From: Dermacentor variabilis
Lineage: Eukaryota; Arthropoda; Arachnida; Ixodida; Ixodidae
DNA: 64,000 nt
Assembly (NCBI RefSeq): GCF_050947875.1
Contig: NC_134568.1
Coordinates: 199,740,258-199,804,257 of the forward strand
Direction: 5' to 3'
Under the pieces are notes generated by a model. The model saw nothing but the letters and a program-made list of their open reading frames with translations. It was not told where the DNA came from and did no database searches. Shown piece by piece: positions 10,674 to 21,529 of the stretch (position 1 is its first letter; each line of letters begins with the position of its first letter). The position numbers and the translations under genes were made by a program.

Positions 10674-11095
10674 TGACACGTGTACCTGTTTGTCTTTATC
10701 GGGTGACACGTTTCACCGGCTAACAAATGTTATCGCACAGCGCAGGATGCGCTTGCATGTATCGGAAGTTTATGGAATGTTATCGATGCTTCCGTCCGCT
10801 GTCTGTGACCGAACCTTGTGTAATCTGATTGCATGCATGCGCGACGCGAATGGCGTAGTACTTTGTGGAAGGCACGCGGGCCCGAGCGATTACTCTGGAA
10901 CGTTCGACGACTGATGTATAAAAGCCGACGCGCTTGACCCGCTGATCAGATTTTCGACGATCGCCGACCGTGTTCGCCGCTATCGTTGTGCTATACGTGT
11001 AGCCTGTTTTTGTGGGCACAGGTTCGCCCAATAAAATATAGTTTTGTCTTTCACAGTATTGCTACTGTGTTCTTCAACGTCACCATCACGTGACA
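10674..11095 (+). repeat. 5' LTR of the gypsy element
   Basis: Begins TGACACGTG and ends CACGTGACA. Contains a TATA box TATAAAAG (~10917-10924) and an AATAAA signal (~11031). Just after it, TGGTGGAGGTG (11098-11108) is the likely primer-binding site because it starts with TGG. Confidence 0.93.
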
Positions 11096-11099
11096 TCTG

Positions 11100-12448
11100 G
11101 TGGAGGTGCTTGTGCGTTCATGTACCGAACGCCCCCGCAAAGCCGCGATCCGCCCCATACCCGAGGACAAAACCAGCGTCGCCCAAGCCCAGCGTGCTAG
11201 CCGCCGACTGCAAGTACTGCCCCCAGAGCACGGACTTCTACCTGAGCCGACAAAGAAGATCGTGGCCAAGACAACCCCAATGGCTGCCTCAGCGTCCCCC
11301 GTTGTCCTGCAACAACCTCGGGACCCACCGACCTTTCATGGAGCAGCTACTGAAGACCCGGAATCCTGGCTGGAGACCTACGAACGAATCGCGACTTTCA
11401 ACAACTGGGACCCCGACGACAAGCTGCGGCATGTATACTTTGCCTTAGAAGGCGCTGCCAGAACGTGGTTTGAGAACCGGGAGTCGACCATGACAACATG
11501 GGACCTGTTTCGTAGCAGCTTACTGCGCGCCTTTACGAGCGTCGTGCGCAAGGAAAGGGCCGAAGATATATGCTGGACGGCCGAGTGCAGCTACCTCACG
11601 AGAACGCTGCCATCTTTACGGAAGAAATGAGCCGTCTGTTCCGCCATGCCGAGCCGGATATGTCCGAGGAGAAGAAAGTCTGCCTGCTGATGCGTGGTGT
11701 AAAGGAGGAACTTTTTGCCGGAATGGTACGAAGCCCACCGAAGACCGTCGACGAGTTTCTTCGCGAGGCCACTAGCATCGAGAAGACACTGGAAATGCGG
11801 AACCGGCAATTCAACCGCCGCACGAACTCGACAAGCTACGCCGGAGTTCAGTCACTGGCCACCGACGACCTGCGCGAGACTATCCGAGCGGTCGTGCGGG
11901 AGGAGCTACAGAAGTCATCACAGCCTCAAGTGGCTTCGATTGCCGACGCCGTACGTGAGGAGCTCCAACAACAACTCGGAGTAGCCTCTGAATCGCCTCA
12001 GCCGCAAGCGATGACATACGCCGCTGTAGCCCGCCGTCACGTTCCCCTTCCGCGCCCACGGCAGGGCCCAGTGACGACACAGTTCCGTCGTCCACCACCA
12101 CCCCCGCCGCCAGCACGCCAACCCGTCACTCCACGAGGCATTCCAAGGAAGACTGACGTTTGGCGCGCCCCCGACCTCCGTCCGCTTTGCTATCACTGCG
12201 GAGAAGCCGGATACATCTACCGCCGATGCCCATACCGGGAGATGGAACTCCGACGGTTCGCCGTTAACGCGCCGCGACCACAGATTGGCGAACGACCTCG
12301 CGATATCGCCGACTACCTCGCCGCCACTCAGTGGAACCCTCGACGACCATCCCGTTCGCCGTCACCAGGCCGCTACCTATCGCCGCAGCGCCGACCATAC
12401 ACCGGCACAGCCCGGGGCCGCTCTGCGAGCTCATATCCGGAAAACTAA
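11100..12448 (+). pseudogene. gypsy gag (capsid and nucleocapsid), frameshifted
   Basis: The first open frame (11100-11630) holds a capsid-like region: PRDPPTFHGAATEDPESWL (~11318-11374) and a Trp-containing stretch typical of the retrotransposon gag family. The second frame (11570-12448) continues it, so one frameshift lies near 11565. Further on there is a proline-rich linker (~12088-12120) and a zinc knuckle, CYHCGEAGYIYRRC (~12188-12229). In the usual CX2CX4HX4C motif a His is expected where this copy has Tyr, so the knuckle is probably impaired. An Arg/Ser/Pro-rich tail ends at TAA 12446-12448. Gag would package the element RNA. Confidence 0.85.
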
Positions 12449-13576
12449 AAGCAGCAACCGATGGAGCTGCGGTTGCTGTTCGTCTAACTGACGAAGATCC
12501 TCCGCCGCAGACGAAGACGCCGAAGAAACTACCTCGACGACATAACGACACGCCGCCATCCCGACAAAGTCTGGAAGCAAAGAATACGTCGACGAAAGAC
12601 GATCTGACGACGTCACATGCCAGCCACAGGTCAACGCGACGCAGCCGTGATCCGACGCCAAGACCGAGCTGTAATGCAAGACAAATAACCACCGACCTCG
12701 ACGTGCTTCTCGACGGCCACGCAGTCACCGCCTTAGTCGATACAGGGGCCGATTACTCCGTCATGAGTGGACACATCGCCGCCCATGCAGTTGAAGAAAG
12801 TTAAGACTGCATGGGAAGGCCCCCAAATTCGGTCCACTGGAGGACACCTCATTACACCGACTAGAATATGCACGGCAAGAATTACCGTTCATGACCAGAC
12901 TTACCCTGCCACCTTCGTTATCCTCCAACAGTGTTCACTAGACGTCATTCTCGGCATGGACTTCTTGAACCAACACGGCACAATCATAGACCTGATGTCA
13001 AAATCGATAACGCTGTCAGAAGATCAAACGATACCGCCGGAAAGCTCTCGTAGTCACCACGCCTTGAGTGTGCTCGAAGATCAAGTGAGCCTCCCGCCGC
13101 GCTCCAGCATTATTTCCGTCGGCACCGAAACACCCGCTGACGTAGAAGGCGTCATCGAGGGCGACCAACATCTACTGCTCGACCGTGAAATTTGCGTCGC
13201 AAGAGGGATCGCTCGACTCCACGAAGGGAAAGCGCAAGTTATGCTAACCAACTTCAGCCAAGAGTTCAAGCACAGCAACAAGGGCACGACAATCGCGTAC
13301 ATCGAGAAAATTGTGGAAACTAGCAATGCCTTTGTCCTCTCGGATTCTGCCGCATCTCCCCCGATGAGCATAGCCCCCGAACCAGACTTCGACGTGAATC
13401 CAGGTCTTCCTATGAGTAAGCAGAAAGAGATCAGGAAGTCTTCGACGATACAAAGACTGCTTTTCGACGTCATCGAGAATTCGACAAACACCAGTTGCAA
13501 AGCATCGCATAATAACCGAAGAGAGCGCTCGACCACTCCGCCAGAGCCCTTACCGAGTTTCGACGTGAGAACATGA
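12331..13576 (+). pseudogene. gypsy pol, aspartic protease region, frameshifted
   Basis: The protease active site LVDTGADYSVMS is visible at ~12734-12769, in an open frame ending at 12804. The rest of the protease, with the flap-side motif VILGMDFLNQHG (~12949-12984), is in another frame open from 12767 to 13576. A frameshift therefore lies near 12780. It would cleave the Gag-Pol precursor. Sequence after ~13030 is a linker toward the reverse transcriptase. Confidence 0.85.
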
Positions 13577-14632
13577 AGCTATTAGGCAACGAGTCGACGA
13601 AATGCTGCGCGAAGACATCATCCAGCCGTCGAAAAGCCCGTGGGCATCTCCTGTAGTCCTGGTGAAGAAAAAGGACTGAACCCTACGCTTCTGCGTCGAT
13701 TATCGTCGACTGAACAAGATCACACAGAAGGACGTGTACCCCCTTCCACGGATAGACGACGCACGGGATTGGCTCTGCAACGCTAAATACTTCTCGTCGA
13801 TGGACCTCAAGTCTGTCTACTGGCAAAAGAAGTCGACGAGAGAGATCGCGAAAAGACCGCCTTCGTCACGCCAGACGGCCTCTACGAGTTCAAGGTCATG
13901 CCACTCGGACTGTGCTCGGCGCCTGCAATGTTTCAGCGCGTCATGGACACGGTGTTAGCAGGATTGAAGTGGCAGGCGTGTCTTGTTTACTTGGATGACG
14001 TCGTTGTCTCCGCCGGAAATTTCGACGATCACCTTAGGCGGCTTGCGACAGCATTAGAGGCCATCAAGTCATCAGGGCTCACTCCGAAGACGGAACAGTG
14101 CCGCTTCGCTTACGATGAGCTTCTGTTCCTAGGCCACGTCATCAGCAAATCTGCAGTACGCCCCGACCCGCGGAAGACAGCTGCCATCGCAACGTTCCCG
14201 CTGCCAATCGACAAGAAGGCAGTGCGCAGATTCCTTGGCATGTGTGCCTACTATAGGCGCTTTGTCAAGGACTTTTCACGCATCGCGGAGCCGCTAACAC
14301 ATCTAACCAAATGTGATGTCGAGTTCAAGTGCGAAACGCCGCAAGCCGACGCATTTCAAGAACTCAAACGACGCATGCAGTCGCCGCCGGTACTTGCACA
14401 CTTCGACGAGGACTCAGATACCGAAATCCACACCGACTCCTAGGCCTCGGTGCCGTCCTAGTCCAGAGGAAAGACTGACTTGAACGGGTGATATGCTAGC
14501 CGGTCGCTGTCAAAAGCGGAAGGCAATTGTTCTACGACTGAAAAGGAATGCCTCGCCATCATTTGGGCTACAGCAAAATTCCGCCCTTACCTCTATGGCA
14601 GGCCATTCAAAGTCGTCAGCGACCATCACGCG
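13577..14632 (+). pseudogene. gypsy pol, reverse transcriptase and RNase H start, broken
   Basis: RT blocks appear in order but in several frames: SPWASPVVLVKKKD (~13638-13679) followed at once by a stop, FCVDYRRLNKIT (~13690-13725), YPLPRIDD (~13738-13761), FSSMDLKS (~13792-13815), then after a shift MPLGLCSAPAMFQRVMD (~13898-13948) and the catalytic LVYLDDVVV (~13984-14010). The connection domain follows in the open frame to 14443. RNase H starts at DTEIHTDS and is cut by a stop at 14441-14443; further RNase H sequence up to ~14632 has more stops. Not functional as it stands. Confidence 0.88.
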
Positions 14633-16087
14633 TTGTGTTGGCTAGCTAACTTAAAGGACCCGTCAGGACGGCTGGCGCGGTGGAGCCTCAGACTGCAAGA
14701 ATATGACGTCACGGTAATATACAAGTCCGGGAGAAAACACTCTGACGCCGACTGCTTATCACGCGCCCCTATCGATCTCCTGCCGCAAGACGACGAGGAC
14801 GACGACGCCTTCCTTGGAATAATAAGCGCGGAAGACTTCACTAAACAGCAACGAGCAGACCCGGAGCTAAAAGGCCTCGTCGAGTATTTGGAAGGGAACA
14901 CCGACGTTGTCCCTAGGGCATTTAAGCGCGGGTTGTCTTCGTTCACGCTGCAAAACAACCTGCTCGTGAAGAACTTCTCACCAGCCCGCGCCAACTACCT
15001 TGTTGTTCCCTCAGGACTGCGTCCAGAAGTATTGCACGCCCTACATGACGATCCGACCGCTGGACACCTCGGATGCTCCCGGACACTGTCGAGAATACGG
15101 GAAAGGTATTATTGGCCGCGCCTGACCGCCGACGTCGCCCGTTATGTAAGAATATGCCGAGACTGTCAGCGACGCAAGACACCACCGACAAGGCCAGCGG
15201 GATTACTACAGCCAATCGAGCCTCCTTGCCGACCGTTTCAGCAGATCGGGATGGACTTGTTGGGACCCTTTCCGACGTCAACAACCGGAAATAAGTGGAT
15301 CATCGTGGCGACGGACTACCTCACCCATTTTGCTGAAACGAAAGAACAGCCGAAAGGTAGCGCAGCCGAAGTGGCGAAATTCTTTGTCGAGAACATCCTG
15401 CTGCGACATGGCACCCCAGAAGTCATCACCGACAGAGGAACGGCCTTTACAGCGGAGTTCACCCAAGCCATTCTGCACTACAGTCAGACAAGGCACAGAA
15501 GGACAACTGCCTACCACCCACAGACGAATGGTCTTACGGAGCGCCTGAACAAAACCCTCGCCGACATGCTAGCAATGTACGTCGACGTCGAACACAAGAC
15601 CTGGGATGCCGTCCTGTCGTACGTAACATTCGCTTACAACACGGCGGTCCAAGAAACAACACAGATCACGCCATTTAAGCAGGTTTACGGCAGGAACCCG
15701 ACGACGACGCTCGACGCCATGCTGCCACACGTCACTGACGAGGAAAATCTTGATGTCGCTACCTATCTCCAGCGCGCCGAAGAAGCCCGACAGCTCGCCC
15801 GTCTACGGATCAAGAACCAGCAGCGTACCGATAGTCGACACTACAACCTCCGACGACGCTTCGTCGAGTACCAACCCGGCGACCGTGTTTGGGTTTGGAC
15901 CCCGATACGCCGACGAGGACTGAGTGAGAAACTATTGCGACGTTATTTGGGACCCTACAAGGTCATTCGACGTATTGGCGCACTGGACTGTGAGGTCGTG
16001 CCAGACGGCATTTCGCATTCACAGCGGCGCCGCGCACGATCTGAAGTGGTCTACGTGGTGCGTCTTAAACCATTTTACGGCCGCTGA
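14633..16087 (+). CDS. gypsy integrase (with RNase H tail), open 484-codon frame
   Basis: The frame begins inside the RNase H/integrase linker (SGRKHSDADCLSR, ~14729-14767) and not at a natural start, since the element would make one Gag-Pol product. The zinc-binding HHCC domain follows: H in LHDDPTAGHLG (~15042-15074) and CRDCQRRK (~15156-15179). The DDE core has Asp in GMDLLGPF (~15248-15271), Asp in ITDRGTAF (~15424-15447) and Glu in QTNGLTERLN (~15520-15549). A GPY-type C-terminal domain (LGPYKVIRR, ~15949-15975) is present. TGA at 16085-16087. All expected catalytic residues are kept, unlike the rest of pol, which suggests either chance survival or relatively recent decay. Confidence 0.88.
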   Translation: MCWLANLKDPSGRLARWSLRLQEYDVTVIYKSGRKHSDADCLSRAPIDLLPQDDEDDDAFLGIISAEDFTKQQRADPELKGLVEYLEGNTDVVPRAFKRGLSSFTLQNNLLVKNFSPARANYLVVPSGLRPEVLHALHDDPTAGHLGCSRTLSRIRERYYWPRLTADVARYVRICRDCQRRKTPPTRPAGLLQPIEPPCRPFQQIGMDLLGPFPTSTTGNKWIIVATDYLTHFAETKEQPKGSAAEVAKFFVENILLRHGTPEVITDRGTAFTAEFTQAILHYSQTRHRRTTAYHPQTNGLTERLNKTLADMLAMYVDVEHKTWDAVLSYVTFAYNTAVQETTQITPFKQVYGRNPTTTLDAMLPHVTDEENLDVATYLQRAEEARQLARLRIKNQQRTDSRHYNLRRRFVEYQPGDRVWVWTPIRRRGLSEKLLRRYLGPYKVIRRIGALDCEVVPDGISHSQRRRARSEVVYVVRLKPFYGR

Positions 16088-16171
16088 CTAACTTCCTTAT
16101 TTTGTTGTTCTCTTTGCTACGGGTGTTTTTCATTTATTACTTTCGTTTGCAGCATCGGGTCGATGCTTTTT

Positions 16172-16181
16172 AAGAGGGGGG
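16172..16181 (+). promoter_or_regulatory. Polypurine tract of the gypsy element
   Basis: AAGAGGGGGG lies three bases before the 3' LTR, the place where plus-strand DNA synthesis is primed in LTR retrotransposons. Confidence 0.75.
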
Positions 16182-16184
16182 TAT

Positions 16185-16604
16185 TGACACGTGTACTTGT
16201 CTTTCTCGGGTGACACGTTTCACCGCCTAACAAATGTTATCGCACAGCGCAGGACGCGCCTGCGTGTATCGGAAGTTTCTGGAATATTATCGATGCTTCC
16301 ATCCGCTGTCTAGCTGTGACCGAACCTTGTGTAATCTGATCGCATGTGTGCGCGACGCGAATGATGTAGAACTTTGTGGAAGGCACGCGGGTCCCAGCGA
16401 TTACTCTGGAACATTCGACGACTGATGTATAAAAGCCGACGCGCTTGACCCGCTGATCAGATTTTCGACGATCGCCGACCGTGTTCGCCGCTATCGTTGT
16501 GCTATACGTGTAGCCTGTTTTTGTGGGCACAGGTTCGCCCAATAAAATAGTTTTGTCTTTCACAGTATTGCTACTGTGTTCTTCAACGTCACCACCACGT
16601 GACA
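16185..16604 (+). repeat. 3' LTR of the gypsy element
   Basis: Same start, TATA box (TATAAAAG ~16429) and poly(A) signal as the 5' LTR, with about 20 substitutions and indels including a 4 bp TAGC insertion near 16312. Followed by ATAT, the target duplication. Confidence 0.93.
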
Positions 16605-16736
16605 ATATCTCGAAATATCGGTTAAGCTGAAATTTTTTTCTGGATCAGCGCCGTTTCCATGTACAGTGGAATCTCAAACAAAAGTCGCTTAAACGTAACT
16701 GCCTCTTAAGCAGCACACCATCCTCATGGTTGGTTA

Positions 16737-17659
16737 TGCCGCGTTCAGACTACAGTCGCATCCGCTATAAGAGGCGTATTTATTGCAATTTACGCAACTG
16801 CTGGAACGACTGTTTACGCAGCTAGCGACCGCCTATGTTCACATTGAGCCTTTCGATAAGATACGTTTTTTACGACTGGCCAATCGCCGTTCTGGGACAG
16901 CCGCGTTTGGTATTTTTCCACATGGCGCCGATCAGCAAGCGGCTGTTAGAGCAAGTCGAGGCTCTTCAAGCCCAACTTTTCAGGCGCTGGTCATAGAGTA
17001 TCGGCCTCTGTCGCACTTCAATTAGAATTAACCGCTGCACAGGGAAGAAGCTTCCGCACTTAGCATCATCACTAGGCACGGGCAGTGTACACAACACAAT
17101 GAGACCGGAAAACCACACTGCACTCGGGGACACCGCGCGCGTTCCGCGCTAACCCGGGAAAACGCGGATGGCGCGATCGGCAGCGGCAGCAAGGAACAGC
17201 GTTGCAAACGCCGGACGGCTGGGATTGAGGTCACGCAGAGGCTTCATAAGCTAGTATCATCACCAGCCACGAGCACACACTGCACAATAAGACCGTCAAA
17301 CCGCATATACACGCAAAGAACAACGCTGCTCCGATGGATTGCTGGGATGGCGGGCACCGGATGAAAACGCGGAATATGTGGAGGCCTGAAGCTCCGTGAC
17401 CGGAAGACTCAAACCGAAACTGCTTCGTGCATTGGCGGCGTCCTAACAGTCGTATATGTGCCTGTCGTAAAAGCACAGAACACCTATACAAACTACAAAG
17501 TAGCAGGTACTCCAACATTTACGCCCAGACTGGTTGCGATTGTTGCGTACTTTCCGCTCAATGCAGCAGTAGTGTGAACAAACTAGTTGCGCTTTTTGCG
17601 TTTACGCTTACGATCCGTGCGAACGATCCGTACGTAGCACACGTAGTCTGAACGCGGCA
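16737..17659. mobile_element. TTA-flanked MITE, PIF/Harbinger-like target site
   Basis: TGCCGCGTTCAGACTAC (16737-16753) and its exact reverse complement GTAGTCTGAACGCGGCA (17643-17659) form a perfect 17 bp terminal inverted repeat. TTA occurs on both sides (16734-16736 and 17660-17662). A 3 bp TTA/TAA duplication is the habit of PIF/Harbinger elements; the assignment rests on that alone. Internal ORFs are short and unrecognised. Confidence 0.7.
17048..17400. repeat. Degenerate direct repeat within the TTA-flanked MITE
   Basis: AGCATCATCACTAGGCACG (~17061) and AGTATCATCACCAGCCACG (~17251) begin two related units about 190 bp apart, both followed by an AATRAGACCG stretch. Probably an old tandem duplication. 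Confidence 0.5.
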
Positions 17660-18429
17660 TTAGTTTTGTATTCATGCAATTCTATTCAGCTTTTTCTCTC
17701 AGTAAATGGAACTCCTGATAACCGGAACTAATTTCCCTGGTCCCTTGATGTTGTTCCATTTAAAGAGAGTCCACTGTATTTTTCACCTCTTATCTCGAAA
17801 TGCTTTTGCACCATGCTCTGGATATCTAATAATCTCGAGTGCAAAAACATTGGGAAAAAGTCACTACCCAAAGGTCTCCATATTTTATGCGCCACTGCAA
17901 TATCACCAAAAAGCGACAGGACTGCAAGTTCGCAGCGAATGCCGCTTCGTTCTACACCCCTCTTATCATCACCATTCATGGCTGATTGCGATCTCATTGG
18001 TAACGCAGGCGAAGTGTCACTCTTGCCCTGACGGAGCGCAATAAATGTGAGAAGATACAAATGACCTACGCAACATGCACGCTCACGTGTGAATAGATCG
18101 TCGTCAGTTTGCTCGTTTGCCGTGCTCCGTGTCTTTGTTTGTGGATCTGCACACTATGCCATGCAAGTTGTGACACTTGACTGTAGATTTAACGTATAGC
18201 TCGCAGAATTTATAGCACATCTTGCAAAAGTGGTCGACTGAAAAAAGCACTCCTGGTACATTGAGCTTATGCCTGAAATTTAGCGGCTATTGGCACCTAT
18301 TTCGAGAGGCTCCATTTGTCTATGCATGGCCAGAGGCTTATATTTTCGTAAATTTGCTTTTCTCGAAATTACACCTGTCTCAAAACTGTTCCTAGTTTTT
18401 TACAACTTTGAGTTAAAGGGGTTTTACTG

Positions 18430-19060
18430 TATTTGACAAAACCACTTTATGGAAGTGTACTTGAAAGGGTTACTCGACCTTTTCAGGACTCTCATTATAG
18501 AAGAAAAAGAAGTGAAAGTTTATAAATGGGTTTGCCAGAGGATAAAACACAGCCATACTCTAATATGCAACCATACAGAAAATCATAATTAAGGAGAGCA
18601 TCGTTGCAGATTCTCTATGGAGCGATTGTTGTTGAATCTATGCAGCATGCCAACAGGGCACACCGCTTGAATGCAATACGCTCTATGTGTGAATGCCAGT
18701 GAACTTTCCGTTGTATACAGTGACAAAATACTTAAGAAAGTCCACAATTTTTTGGCAGCCCAATACATACATACTTGCAATAATTTTGTGATCAACTATA
18801 TTCAAAATACTATATTCTATATTTTCTATATATATTCTATATAACTATATTCACTATGCACTATATTATATTTCAATTTTTTTTTCTCTATCAACTTCCC
18901 TGCAACGTTTAACCCTCGCGAGTGAAGCTAGCCTAGCAGGACTCTCTGAGGAACTATCAGGCATTGTTTGGGATATCACTGGCCTTAGTGAGGTTAGAAG
19001 ATCGGGTGAGGTTTATACAGTGCTGACAAATGGCCATGTCCTCTGCTATCGAGGATGACC
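18430..19060. repeat. Intergenic; AT-rich cryptic repeat at 18790-18880
   Basis: CTATATT-type units recur irregularly between 18798 and 18873. No gene features seen in the rest. Confidence 0.6.
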
Positions 19061-19065
19061 TGCAA

Positions 19066-19116
19066 GTGGTGTAGCCAGAAATTTCATTCGGGGAGCGGGG
19101 GGGGGGGGGGGGGGTT
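19066..19116. repeat. GTAGCCAGAAA...poly(G) repeat end
   Basis: GTGTAGCCAGAAATTTCATT runs into a long G tract (19092-19114, almost unbroken). This composition recurs in inverted form at 23218-23262 and may mark one end of a DNA element; see findings. Confidence 0.5.
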
Positions 19117-19503
19117 CACGTTCCAGCTCGGCCTGCTCTTTATAAAAATTGTCGAGGGATCAAATACATGAATAATAACTGCATTGCCATTGCCAAAGAT
19201 GTCGCAAACATCTGTCGCAAACATAATGCTACACACTGTGAAGACATGTAAAATATATTTTTTCATAAAAGAATATATTCGTACCTCCCAAAAAATTGTG
19301 CCAGAAATAACTGGTATCAATGCTTCAACCTTTTTTTTTGTCTATTTAATGTGTAAAGAAAATATCACATGAACTTTAGAACTATATCAGTTCAAAACCA
19401 GCAAAGCAGTGCATGAAGCTGATATGAAAAATGTGATGGCCGTGAAATGAACAAAATGAGGACACATATTTAATGAAACTTTGTAATTCAAGAACTTTAT
19501 TTA

Positions 19504-20802
19504 TAAGAGGGGAAGTCGAAAAGTAAAGTACTTTGGAGAAAAGGTACATATATTTTAATGATAGAAAACTGAAACATGTATTATTTTTCTATACCTAACC
19601 TCCCTGTCCTTCAACGCACTTCAACGCACTTTGCCCAACATTTCACAAGTTTTCTTATTCCGTCGAAAAAAAAGTTTTTTGGTTGCACCTGTAACCAATT
19701 TTGCACGACGTCAATGACTTCTGCATCGGCTGCAAATCTTCCCCTGAGCGCTTCCTTAAATGGTTCAAATGTATGAAAATCACTTGCAGCCAGGTCTGGA
19801 CTGTATGGCGGGTGTTCCAGGAATTCGAATCCCAACTTGATCCTTTATTGTTTCGGCCGTCCGTTTGGCAGAATGTGGCCGAGCGTTATCTTCCTGTAGG
19901 ATGACACCTTTTCGCAGCTTTCCACAACGTTAGGTTTCAGTTTGGTTCGCAACACATCACAGTAGTTCTCACTGTTCACAGTTTCGCCTCTTGAAGTGAA
20001 ATGAACGGCTGCCACACTTTGCATGTCCCAGAATAGTGTTAACATAATCTTCCCAGCTGATGGTTCACATTTACATTTCTTAACTTCTGGTGATGAGCGT
20101 TTCCAAACCATGCTCGCAGCCTTACTTTCTGGTTCGTGATGATGTACCCAAGTTTCATCTACACTAACAATTTGCTGTAAAATTGCATTTCCCTCGCGAC
20201 GATAACGGGTCAAATGTTTGCGAGATTTGTCCAAACTTTGTGCCTTATGCTGCGCTGGCAATTCTTTTGGGACCTACCTTGCACGCACTTTCCGAAAATT
20301 TAGCCTGTGGTGTAAGATGGGATACGCTGAACCATGACTTATATGTGAAGTATTGGCGATTTCGTCCACTGTGATACATCTGTTTTCCGTCACCATACCC
20401 TCAACGACTTTCATATTGTCCTGCAGTATTTGACGTCGATGCCCTGCCCGATCTATCCGCATCACATAAAGAAGTTTTTCCCAGTTAGAAATGCTTTATC
20501 CATTTGTAGATCTTGCTTCGCGATAAACAGCTGTCACCATACTGCGCTTGCATTCGACGAATAATTTCCACAGGTTTAACACCTTCCGCAAACAATAAAC
20601 GAATCACTGCCCTCATTTCCTCCGTGGTGCAGATCGACAATGGAGCTGCCATGTTTAATGGTCTGCTACACTATAACGACTAACGCGGGAATAAAAGTGA
20701 CACGTTCCATAGAAGTGTTGCAGAGCGCTGGATGCTAGCAGTGTTACCATACCCTAGTGCGAGAAATTGCAAAAGTCCCTTTGCTTTTTTACTTCCCCTC
20801 GT
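19504..20802 (-). mobile_element. mariner element with both terminal inverted repeats
   Basis: GAGGGGAAGTCGAAAAGTAAAG near 19507 matches the reverse complement of the right end (CTTTGCTTTTTTACTTCCCCTC, 20779-20800) at most positions. TA occurs at both outer edges. Total length is about 1.3 kb, the usual size of a mariner. The transposase on the minus strand fills the interior. Confidence 0.85.
19611..20652 (-). pseudogene. mariner (DD34D-type) transposase, broken
   Basis: From ATG at 20652 (complement) the N-terminal helix-turn-helix region reads MAAPLSICTTEEMRAVIRLL and continues to a stop after YKWIKHF (~20489). The next part (20465-20274) includes VDEIANTSHISHGSAYPIL, the second HTH. Then WVHHHEPESK with the first Asp in VDETWV (~20166-20130) in the frame 20261-19845, and YSPDLAASDFH with the third Asp (~19807-19775) in the frame 19835-19611. 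The region of the second Asp is destroyed by a shift near 19870. At least three breaks, so it is dead. Length and motifs fit a mariner of ~345 residues. Confidence 0.88.
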
Positions 20803-21529
20803 ATTTTTGTACATATGCAACGGCCATGGAAAAATCTCAATGACGCTGTCCTTTGTTCCAATGTATTGCGCAGGAACAGCTGTCACCGGTCGTGTATTGC
20901 GGGTAATTGGATCAAAATTATAGTCACAACAGTAAGCACATATAGAAAGAAGTTCTACAAAATATATATTAGAAGTGCGAAGATACAATGGAATAAGCAA
21001 ATGTGAAGATACACCTTGATAAAGGATAAAAAAACCTCACTGGAAACAAAGTTCAGTGAATCTATACACAAAACCTCGCAACAAGATATTTAACTATCCG
21101 TATAAGTCTATGTCTATAAATATCCGTATAAGTCTATAAACCTATGCATCTAAGCAAAAGCCACTGTATACAATGCGTAAAACAAGGCAAATAAACATGT
21201 TGCGCAATCACAGATTCACAGACCACAGAATCATTATGCCCCCTCCCCCCCTCCCCTCTCCCCGATGCATCGCGTTAAGCAGCCCGTGTCGCAGAAAATT
21301 CGGCGTCCGGCGTCGTTGCCGCAAAAAAATTGTCGAACCACCCATACCCAGGCTATCCATGTGATGAAAGGGGAACTTACTGAACTAATTCAATTTCTCA
21401 AGCTAAAATACGTGGAAATATCGTAAACTACGATATACACATACCTACAGACATGATAGCTCTCCGATTGTAATTTGACTACACGAGAAAACATAATTCT
21501 GTTACGCGAGAACTCAGCGAAGTCCCTTT
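20803..21529. other. Intergenic, nothing recognised
   Basis: Low-complexity pyrimidine run at 21238-21262 and a duplicated TATCCGTATAAGTCTAT phrase (~21095 and ~21119). No coding evidence. Confidence 0.5.

Larger units (their letters stand above)
10674..16604 (+). mobile_element. Ty3/gypsy LTR retrotransposon, full length but decayed
   Basis: Two direct LTRs of 422 and 420 bp flank gag and pol in the order gag, protease, reverse transcriptase, RNase H, integrase. This domain order defines Ty3/gypsy. ATAT occurs at both sides (10670-10673 and 16605-16608), a 4 bp target duplication. A polypurine tract lies directly before the 3' LTR. By hand comparison the LTRs differ at about 20 positions plus a few short indels, roughly 95% identity, so the insertion is not very recent. 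Gag, protease and RT/RNase H are broken by frameshifts and stops, while the integrase ORF stays open for 484 codons. No envelope-like ORF is seen. Confidence 0.95.
16664..17776. mobile_element. TA-flanked inverted-repeat element (MITE-like)
   Basis: TA|CAGTGGAATCTC (16662-16675) is mirrored by GAGAGTCCACTG|TA (17765-17778). TA duplications fit the mariner/pogo superfamily. It contains a second element (16737-17659). No transposase is recognised. The repeats agree at 11 of 12 positions. Confidence 0.55.
10642..18429. mobile_element. Inferred old TA-flanked DNA element interrupted by a gypsy element
   Basis: TA|CAGTAAACC at 10640-10650 is matched in inverted orientation by GGTTTTACTG|TA at 18420-18431. 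Both ends carry TA duplications, as in Tigger/pogo or mariner-type elements. If the 5.93 kb gypsy copy is removed, the host element is about 1.85 kb. The left end continues across the gypsy target site as CTGATAT / ATATCTCGAAATAT, consistent with one sequence split by insertion. Ends match only partly, and no transposase domain is recognised, so this stays an inference. Confidence 0.4.

Noticed and set aside
11044..11448. 134-codon ORF over the gypsy gag start
   Set aside because: Alternative frame of gag; the gag frame from 11100 carries the capsid motifs.
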